Source: Heterohyrax brucei
Taxonomy: Eukaryota; Chordata; Mammalia; Hyracoidea; Procaviidae
DNA length: 64,000 bases
Assembly (NCBI GenBank): GCA_028571685.1
Contig: CM053164.1
Coordinates: 37,622,501-37,686,500 of the forward strand
Direction of reading: 5' to 3'
A program made the position numbers and the translations under genes. Of the stretch, positions 55,791-64,000 are shown piece after piece. Position 1 is the stretch's first letter. Each line of letters starts with the position of its first letter. Under the pieces are notes generated by a model, which saw only the letters and a program-made list of their open reading frames with translations, searched no databases and was not told the origin of the DNA.

Positions 55791-57280
55791 ATACAAAACC
55801 CAGTTGCCAGCAGCCAGGACTGTACACTTTCAAAAGCTGTAGAGTTTGGGATGTCACAGAAGCCCTGGGAGGGATCTGGTTGATTCAGCCGTCACAGTGC
55901 CACCTTACAAATGTGCTATTGCTGGGATCCACATGCATCCTCTCAACCAAATGTACCTGCCTTCCAGGATCAGTGTCCGGGTCCCCTGAGGAACCAACCA
56001 GAAGCTGTGGAAGGAGGTGAGGCTCTGGGACCAGGAGTGTGCCTCTGCTGCAAGCTCAGTGTATTTCACACAAAGCTGTCCGGGCATCAAGGGCCCCTCT
56101 CCCTGTCCTGATGCCTTATAGACTCCACCTAAGTGTCTCGTATATCAGTAACCCCTCCCACAGGCTGCTGGGCCTGCAGATCCCAATTGCCTTGGCAGTT
56201 CCTTTGTCTGGCCAGGCCCCATTTGGGCTGGACCACGTACCAACTCCTCCCACTTTTTCAACTCCACTGGAGGCAGGCTATCTCCTAGCAAGGTCTGCTT
56301 CTCAGTCTGGTTCTTTCCCACTTCTGGGGACAGCTCACTCTCACCCTGACACAGTGTCCCCACCCTCCCCCTGATTCCCTGAGGCCCTGCCACAGAAAGG
56401 ACAAAACCCCCTCCTGTAGGGTGTGGTCTCTTGGACATAAACCTGGACTGGACATACAGAAGGGAGGCATAATCCCTCAGATCCTGGAACAGGAAAAGTT
56501 GGTGGAGGTGAGCACAAGCAATGCATCGCCTTGGCAATTATGGGGCAGGTAAAAACGCAGACGTCAAGTTCAGTTTTTTAAACAATATGTATGCTGCATG
56601 GACCATAAGAGAAATGGGTTCTAATGTTAATTTTCTGGGCCTTATCCCTTTGAACTGTCTCTATGTTTCCTCCGGGCTCAGTGAGGCTCCTTCCACCACC
56701 ATCAGAGACCCAGTGGAAGGCTCCTGAGCTACCCGTACTTGGTCCGAGGTGCTGGGTCCAGAGGCACACGTACCGGCCCACTGAACACATGAATTAACCA
56801 CTAGCTGACAGGTGTCTTGGTGCCGGCTGTCAAATCAACAGGTACAAATTTCACCAGCTCCTTAAATGGCCAGTTTCAGCATGTAACAACTCGCTTGGCG
56901 TCCTGTCTGACTGGTTGGTATCAGTATGGCCTCCAGCCACACATAAACCCCAAATAGTCCCAAAACCTGCCATCTTGTGTTGAGTCAAAGAAAATCCAAA
57001 GCGTGACCACACTGGGTCTCAAAGCCTGAGTCTGGGAACACCTTCCTGTAGGCTGTTCAGCTTTGGAAACCTGCCCCACCCCCTGCCAGCCATCTCAAGG
57101 CTCATGGCTGGATGGTGGGCCAGGCTGGCTGACAAGGTCAGGTTTGGTGGCCTGTGTGTCTACAGCAGAGTCCTGGGTGGGGATGCTGTGTGACTGCACT
57201 CTGCCAAAGCCACACAGAATCCAGGTAGAGCAGCTGCAGGGCTGAGAGGCTCTGGGCTTATAGGACTCTGGGTACCAAGG

Positions 57281-57760
57281 TGTCTTAGTCGCCTAGTGCC
57301 GCTCTAACAGAATGACTACAAGTGAATGACTTTGAAATGAGAAATTAAAAAAAAAATTATTCTGTCCACAGTTCAGTAGGCTACAAGTCCAAATTTAGAG
57401 CATCAGCTCCAGGGGAAGGTCCCGTGGTCAACTTTCCCTTAGACTGGGAGCCTCTGAGGTGCAGGGACCCCAGGTCCTTTCTAAAGGACACTCTGCTCCC
57501 AGCACTGCTTCTTTCCTGATGGTATGAGGTCACTCAACTCTCTGTTTGCTTCCTTTTCCTTTACATCCCAAGTGAATGACTAATGGCACAATACAATCTT
57601 ACATATTGCTTCCTGCACCACCAACCCAGCTGCTGCCCATCATTCCTCACCCCACAGAGGCAGGCTTTACAGCATATAGGAATATCCCACAGTACCAGGA
57701 ATCACGGCCTAGCCAAATTTCTAAACACAGTTTTTTGAGTACACGGTTCAATCCATGATA
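57281..57760 (-). mobile_element. Solo MaLR LTR
   Basis: The reverse form: TGTCTTAGTCGCCTAGTGCC, AACAGAATGACTACAAGTGA, to CGGTTCAATCCATGATA. It carries an A run at 57348. Confidence 0.85.
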
Positions 57761-58047
57761 TAAGGTCAGATGTGAAACTGCACACTGAGGCACAGGGCAG
57801 CTAGCAAGCAAGCTTCTGTGCTCCACATCTGCACAGATGTTTGCAACTGGACACCAGGAGGGCTGCCCGGGCCCATACACTTCCTCTGGGGAGGGCACTT
57901 CTAAAACTAGCCCTGACCCCGATCAGCCTTGCTGGTTACTCTGGGCTAGGGGAGGTGATCTGAGTTCTGGAACCTTCCTCCTTCTCTTCCCAAGACTTGC
58001 CTGGCCACCTCCTGAGGATGCTTCTGCCAAGTGTAAAGTCTGAGCAT

Positions 58048-58499
58048 ATGTGGGGAAAGACTGAGGTTATTTATTACTCCTTTGGGTGTCTACCCAAGAG
58101 CAGCAGACCTGACATGCAGTCAGAAAGCAGCTGTAGCAAAAATGAAGGAGAAGCCAGACTGACTACCACCCCCGCTCTGTTCTCTCCCCGCCTCATTCCG
58201 GGAAATTCTCCCCTTGCTGCCCCCAGCACTAAATGTACACTGCCCCTTGCTACACTCACCACCAAGCTACTTCCTCTTGTTGCACTCAGCACCAGCCCCC
58301 TTGCTACACTCAGCACCAAGTATACCCTGCTGCACCTGACCGAGAAGACCCCAACCCATAAAAGCCTGCTTAACTTCCCCTTCGGGAGGTCTGTGAGCCC
58401 CCGCTTGCCCGCTGGTGTTACTATGACAAATGGCTACCTCTTCTCTCTTTGGTTGTCGGTTGATTTCCTATAACAAAAAGGCTTCGGAAACAATCACAG
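58048..58499 (+). mobile_element. Possible solo LTR with tandem repeats (unassigned)
   Basis: The tract has an LTR-like layout: TGTGGGGAAAGACTGAGG start, a repeat-rich centre (58213-58335), a TATA-like CCCATAAAAGCCTGC at 58357, then a T-rich segment and ...ACAATCACA end. I cannot assign a family and see no clean target-site duplication. Confidence 0.4.
58213..58335 (+). repeat. Imperfect tandem repeat, about 26-32 bp unit
   Basis: CCTTGCTACACTCAGCACCA-type units recur about four to five times (CTTGCTGCCCCCAGCACTAA, CTTGCTACACTCACCACCAA, CTTGTTGCACTCAGCACC, CTTGCTACACTCAGCACCAA, CCTGCTGCACCTGACC). Confidence 0.85.
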
Positions 58500-59929
58500 G
58501 CAAAGGGGACAGCGCCAAAACTGTGGCAGGGACTTTGACTGCGGTCTGGCCCACGCCTGGTGACCCTCTATGCCAGATACTATTTGTTTCATGGGACTAT
58601 CAGTATTAAAAAAAAAAATACACTTTTGCCTTCCACTTGTGGGTACTTGCAATATGAAAAACCAAGTCAGGAGGAAGCCTGGACTTGGGCCCTGCTCTCA
58701 CTAGCAGGTGACTTCGAGGTCAGCTGGCCTCTCGGGGCTCAGTCCCTCAGATAGCTGTGGGATGAACTGGCTCACTACTCAGGTCCCTCCATCCCTCACC
58801 ATGTGTGGTCCTCGTCAGCCCTGACTCCTGGGGACAGAGGCTAGCCTTAGAGACGGCGTCTCCCACAGAGGCCCGGCCACAGCCAGGCTGGAGGAGCAAG
58901 AGGTGGGCCAGTTTCTAGGTTAGCCAGAGCCATATGCTCCATGAGGGTCCTTTTAGTCCCAGAGCCTCAACCCTTGCCCAACCTGCACTCTCAGCTGATA
59001 TCTGGCCCTATGAAGACTGATTACCAGGGATGTGGAAGCAAAGGGCCACATTGGGGCCATGCTCCGGAGAGTCACACGGGTCCTGCAGTTTCAATTCTTG
59101 TCGGGGAATTCCCTTGTTTCCTTCCGTGAGCACAACTGTTTCTAGGCAATTTCCCCAGGAGCCCCCAGCCTTGGCTGTCTTAGTGCTCCCCACAATTCTC
59201 TGAATTTGCCTCAACTGAGCAGCTGCTCTGTTCCACCCGGTGGGCTTCACGCTCTTGTGCCACAATAGCTCACAGGGGGCTCCAGAGAAGCTAGGTGACT
59301 GGTCTCCCTGGTGGAAAGTGGTGGGGTGTCCAAGTCAAGGCCAAGTGTACCCTATGAGATTTGTGCTCAGCCTCCAAGCCCAGGGAAAGAGCCCAATAGG
59401 GAGACAGTGCCAAGCCCAGGAAACCACTAGCCTGGAAGCAAGAGTCTACTGTGGGAAGGCAGACTCTGGGGTAACAGGAGAAACTGCTCCACTGATGGTC
59501 GGGGCTCTTAACACTCACATCACAGTCACCGGGGCTAACAGTAGCACACCCATGTCTGCCTCTACTAATAAAAGTGCTGATGCAACTGACAGGTGGACAG
59601 CAAGAGTAGGTAACTGCTCCCGGTGACAGTGAGTGCAGTCAGGATTGGGAACCCCTCTCATGGCCTCAGTTTCCCTACCGGTAACATCACATCATTAATT
59701 CCTAGGCATGTGCTTGCATGGTAACGGCATTATCTCTTCAACCTGTACACCCAGCTGTCAGGTAGGGAATAACACTCCCAAGTTACAGGTGCAGGAATTG
59801 AGGTGTCTGCAAGGTCTCATGACTAAAGGGGTCCCTTCTTGCACTCATGTTCTATCATTATACAGTCCAAGCCTACCCTAAAAGCACACCTCAGTTTATT
59901 TATGTATAGGTAACCCCACTGTTTTCTAA

Positions 59930-60397
59930 TGTTGAAATGAGACGTAAGTGACTCCATTTTGAGGAAGGGTGCAGTGAAAATTCAGGGCATTAAAGTAGAA
60001 GGCTCCAGAAAACAACTTAGCAGGAAATAACAGGAAATACCATAGAGTAATTTCACCTTTGTCTTGCAAAAGATAGATCCTGGAGACAGCCTTGCAAATA
60101 ACCCCTGGAGCCAGCCCTAACCACAATCCACTGAAACATTCACTAACGACTACATTTTACAACTTGCAGAAATCCCATATGGCCTCAACCAATCAACACA
60201 AAAGTCAGCTCCCCCTCCCTGCTTCGCAGTTTTACAGCTTAAATACTGTGCACTAGAGAAGCTTGGGGTTGCCTCCTGCTCTGCATAGTTTGGAGTGCAT
60301 CCCTGGTGCACCATCCTTTTTTCTATTGGGCACATTTTTAATAAAACTTGACTTTTAAAGAGAAACTGCATCACGTCTCGAAATCCAGACCCTAACA
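59930..60397 (+). mobile_element. Solo LTR, class I ERV-like
   Basis: 468 bp from TGTTGAAATGAGACG to CAGACCCTAACA. It contains AGCTTAAATACTGTGCACTA (TATA-like), CTTGGGGTTGCCTCCTGCTC, and the poly-A signal TTTTTAATAAAACTTGAC. Flanks CTAA (59926-59929) and CTAG (60398-60401) fit a 4-bp duplication with one change, the class I size. No internal genes remain. Confidence 0.65.
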
Positions 60398-60647
60398 CTA
60401 GAACGGGCATTAGACACTTTTTAAAACTGAAGTGAAGATACCAGCCATAGAGCACTTAAAGGGGGCTGCACACACTTCTAATCCGAAACACATAAGTTGG
60501 ACTACAGGTTTTCCACAGCTCTCATGCAGGACGGCGGTTGGTCAAGGCAGCCCCGCTATATGGACATGGCACTCAGTGACAACTTCACCTAGCCCTTTAA
60601 TGTTAGGTAAATTGGCCCTCACTTTGAACTGACTGAGTCAACCCCTG

Positions 60648-60712
60648 AAAAACCAAAACGCTAAGCCCACTGCCATCAAGTTGATTCCGACTCATAGTGA
60701 CCGTACGTGTGT
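60648..60712 (-). repeat. AfroSINE fragment
   Basis: AAGCCCACTGCCATCAAGTT GATTCCGACTCATAGTGACC is the reverse of the family tail; the head is missing. Confidence 0.85.
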
Positions 60713-62337
60713 TACTGGACAAAACTCCAGGTTCTCATTACCTGCTCCAAATAGCTAGTTTCTGAGGCTGGTCTGAGTGAGTGATGAAAGAGCAAGTTTA
60801 TTAACCGTGTTCTGCTGGCTAGAACATGGGGGCACAGATACATTCAAATCTCCAAGACTGTCTAAATTAAGCAGGCTGAACCCGGAATTATATAAGGAAC
60901 AAAGGGCACTGCACAAAGGTGTCCTGAGAACAATGGGGGCAGCTGGAGGGGCATGCCAGTGTCCTTTGGGTATAGCTGTCTGCTTCACATCCTGGCAAGC
61001 CATCACCAGCCATCAAGGAAATAAAGTGGTGCTAGTCATCACCTGGCCGGCAATCTGAAAGAAGAACGCTTAAATGCAAGTTACTTCCCTGTCTCTCCTG
61101 CCTAATTATTTTATCATTGGTTAAGAGTTCAATTATCAAAACAAAAGGAATCACTCATTTGCCTATAGTTCACTGAATCTGTAGTGGTGCCTTTCAAGGG
61201 CCCCACCCTAGTGCTGCCACCTGGGGCTTGTGGAACGTGGAGGTTATTCTTTCCCTGAGAATTGGGGGTGACCTGAAACAAAGCGTCTCAGCTCCTCCCA
61301 TCTTGAGCACCCCTCACAGGAAGGCTCTTTCAGTCTCCGGTTTCACAGGCAACACAAATTCTTCAACAGAAGTGCCTTCACTTGCTGCATGTTCATCTTT
61401 CTGATCATTAAAAAGTCTTCCAGCTCTTTTTTGCACGAGGGTAAAGCTAAATAAGAACCGTAAGCACCTGTTGTGATTTTCCTACATGTCTGACTTAAAG
61501 CCACAGTTAGGAATGGCTCTAATTTGTAACTCAGGGACTGCTAGTATTGCTGAACTTCTAAACTCAGAGAGTTCCTCGAGGTGTGTTCCACTCTGCAAAT
61601 TCTATGTACTCCTTAAGGTAGGTTTGAGAAGATGAGTCTGTCCACTCAGGACAAACCCAGCAACTCTGCTAGTGCTGAGGACCCACTGTGCAGATGACCC
61701 ATCCCTCCAGGAGCCCCTGGTCGGGGAGGAGGCCCAGGGAACAAACAAGTGTTCCTCTTGGTGAAGGGTATGGTGATGGGGGGGACAGGGGGTGTGAGTC
61801 ATTTCTCTGAAAAAAGCAAAAACAAAAACAAATGATTGGTGCCCCTCACTGTCTCTGAAGAACCAAGGAAAAAGAAAATGCCACAAGGGAACACTGAACC
61901 CCAGTGAGAATTTGAAATGCTCCCTAAGGTCACCATGACAACCGGGTTTCTCCATACAGCCTGGAGCTCTGCTGTTCCTACCCAGGGTAAGAAGGTGCAG
62001 TTGGGTGGTGGTTCTTTTCTCCCTCCAGGGATCCCCTCCTTATACCCATCACTGTCCCCTCCCTATCAGCATGGCCTGTTCTGTGGCCTAGCCTTCCCTG
62101 TGCCAGGACTTCCTGGAAGCAGATGCAGCCCTGCAGCGTGGCTTCCTCATGCTGAGCCCACCTGTGGGCACCCCTTCCACGCTGAGAGCCTGCTCAGGCC
62201 TCCCACCGATTCTGAAACCTCTGTGACTGCTGCGCACAGTGCCTCCCCACCCCCACACTCTCCTGTCTGGGCTGGTCCTGCCACAGTCTGCGGACAGGCC
62301 TGCCTCCCCCACCAAATGGGGAGCCCGTGAAGGCGGC

Positions 62338-62831
62338 TGTCTTAGTCATCTAGTGCTGCTCTAACAGAAATACCACAAGTGGACCGTTTTAACAAACAGA
62401 AATCTACTCTCTCACAGTCCAGTAGGCTACAAGGAATCTGTTCCAGGGGAAGGCTTTCTCTCTCAGCTCCGGAGGAAGGATCTTTGTAACCTGTCAGTCT
62501 GTCTTTAGACCAGGAGCATCTCAGCACAGGGACCCAGGTCCACAGGGTGGGCTCTGCTCCCAGCAATGCTTCTTGGGTGGCATGAGGTCCCTGTGCCTCT
62601 CTGCTCGCTTTTCTCTTTTATATCTCAGAAGAGAGTGGCTTAAAATGTGATCTAATCTTGTAGATCTCATCAGTATAACTGTCGCTAGTCCCTCTTATTA
62701 AATCACAGTGATAGAATTTATAACACACAGGAAAATTCCACAGAACAGTAGACGATCATACAGTACTGGGCAATACGGCCCCGCCAAGCTGCTGCAAATG
62801 TTTTCAGGTGGACACAATTCAGTCCATGACA
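62338..62831 (-). mobile_element. Solo MaLR LTR
   Basis: The reverse form: TGTCTTAGTCATCTAGTGCT, AACAGAAATACCACAAGTGG, to ACACAATTCAGTCCATGACA. Confidence 0.87.
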
Positions 62832-63299
62832 GTGTCTTCCTGACCTCTGCAGGCCCAGAACTCACTCTAGCCTAGCCTATCGCCGGGTGCTCAGGAAACC
62901 AACAGCTCTTGGGCTGACGTAATAAAACCCCGCTAACAGATTCCTCACCACCCGGGGACCCTCACACCCGAGGAGCACAGCAGAAATCCAGTCTTTGCTG
63001 TTCCAACCTTCTAATTAACATGCCATCTACCACACTCTTGCCCTTCCTGGCCCCACTTCACCCCTAAGAACAAAGAGAGATCAGGCCTGGTCACTCCCCG
63101 AGGACCCTACAGGCTAGGACAGGCAGGGGAGAATGGACTATGCTTGCCATAGGAGGCAGAGGTACAGTGAGGACTCTGAATGGCTGGGGAATCACATCGT
63201 ATCTGGGTATCAGAGAAAGCCAGGAGTCTCTGGAACACCAAGTCAACGCTCCAATAGCACGTTCACTGAACAAACGTGCCAGCGTCTCCTTGGCCTTCT

Positions 63300-63408
63300 C
63301 TATAATTATTAGTGGGCATGGCACAAGACTGGGCAGTGTCTTGTTCTGTTGTGGATAGGGTAGCCAGGAGTTGGAACTGACTCGACGGCACCTAACAACA
63401 ACAACATG
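63300..63408 (+). repeat. RTE/SINE 3' tail fragment
   Basis: GGGCATGGCACAAGACTGGG CAGTG, then GTTCTGTTGTGGATAGGGTA and AACTGACTCGACGGCACCTA with ACAACAACAAC. Translated, it ends ...LDGT and a stop, the RTE ORF2 end. Confidence 0.75.
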
Positions 63409-63839
63409 TAATTACCAGTAACAAGTTCTTAAGAGGGTTGCTGCTCTCGGGGTTTTGCACACACATGGCATCTGGCTGTGGGAATGGGGCCGAATGGGGC
63501 TGAAGAAGATGGGGCCAGTACCCAAATCACTGAGACTGTCACTGATGCTTAGATCCTTGCTTCCCACTGTGGCCCAGAGCAGTGACAGCGGCACTGCTGT
63601 GGACTTGCTACAAATGCTGATTCCTGGGCTTCTGCATTGTCACAAGGTCCCTGGGCAACTGCTCCATCCACATATGAGGGGGCGAGCCCCGCCTAGGATG
63701 ACCCCTGTAGCCTGAGCAGCACCCCCAGGTTCTCTCTGCTGACAGAAGAGTCCAGCCACTGGGAGCTCCCTCTTCGGGGATCTTTTTTAAAAGTTTCAAT
63801 CCTAACATTATTTTCTGAAAATTGCTTATTGCTATACAC

Positions 63840-64000
63840 ACTTTTAAAATTTTACTTTGAGATTAAATGGAAGCTTACAGTCCAAGTCAATTTGCCATGT
63901 ACAACCCCAAACACTTGTATGCCACTCTATCTGCTCTCCTCACCCTGTGTGTGAGAGCACGCTCCTCCTTTCCACTCTGTGCTTCCAGAACTCACTCAAC
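63840..64000 (-). repeat. L1 3' UTR-like fragment, runs off the window
   Basis: GAAGCTTACAGTCCAAGTCA ATTTGCC and GTGAGAGCACGCTCCTCCTT repeat the words of 7325 and 22105. Confidence 0.5.

Larger units (their letters stand above)
54990..64000 (-). other. ADCY3 intron upstream of the TM6 exon (partial)
   Basis: It contains no recognisable ADCY3 coding exon; the N-terminal exon must lie beyond the window. Recognised repeats are listed separately. No signal is seen in 54990-55417, 55791-57280, 57761-58047, 58500-59929, 60713-62337 or 62832-63299. Several ORFs of 60-137 codons there have no recognisable features. Confidence 0.7.

Noticed and set aside
55911..56537. Possible upstream ADCY3 exon in 130- and 111-codon frames
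   Set aside because: Neither translation resembles the ADCY3 N-terminal membrane domain, and splice borders do not fit.
1..64000. CRISPR array, operon, phage or other prokaryotic system
   Set aside because: The sequence is mammalian throughout: spliced gene, SINEs, LINEs and LTRs. No regular spacer-repeat array or bacterial gene was seen.

Overview
The window is mammalian nuclear DNA, about 97% intron and repeat, crossing the middle of one gene: ADCY3 (adenylyl cyclase type 3), read right to left on the minus strand. Twelve consecutive coding exons can be placed to the base (54989 down to 1129). All have AG acceptors and GT donors and their phases join without a break, giving 1748 coding bases (582 codons plus 2 nt) with no stop or frameshift. 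They run from the last helix of the first membrane domain, through catalytic domain C1a and the C1b linker, to the second membrane domain. The N-terminal coding exon(s) lie right of base 64000. The C2 domain exons lie left of base 1.

The repeats indicate an afrotherian, most likely a proboscidean: about 17 copies of the tRNA-derived AfroSINE family, a second SINE with a tRNA-Gly-like head, and RTE/BovB-type LINE 3' ends whose tail both SINEs share. Hyrax or sirenian cannot be excluded. Older layers are mammal-wide L2, MIR, HAL1/L1M, MER5A and ERVL LTRs.

Layout: 1-7158 holds seven... more precisely six exons (1129-7158) in short introns with MIR, L2 and AfroSINE pieces. 7159-23852 is a 16.7-kb intron holding an L2 pierced by three later insertions, and a near full-length L1 (12156-20577, same strand as the gene) that is itself split by a complete 1.95-kb MaLR-type LTR element (16854-18808) on the opposite strand. 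23853-27545 holds the C1a exons. 27546-54839 is a 27.3-kb intron with a long L2, many LTRs and a nested ERVL/MaLR block (41555-43360). The exon at 54840-54989 is followed by over 9 kb of intron with MaLR LTRs, an ERV1-like solo LTR and a tandem-repeat block.

No bacterial-type system, CRISPR array, tRNA/rRNA gene or second protein gene is supported. The most unusual items are: a MaLR element whose two 500-bp LTRs read as identical, implying recent activity of a group usually considered extinct in mammals; a 750-bp LTR insertion whose two ends are the 3' ends of two different LTR families; and two SINE families with different tRNA heads sharing one RTE tail. Identifications of repeats are by eye and from memory of consensus sequences; no database search was run.
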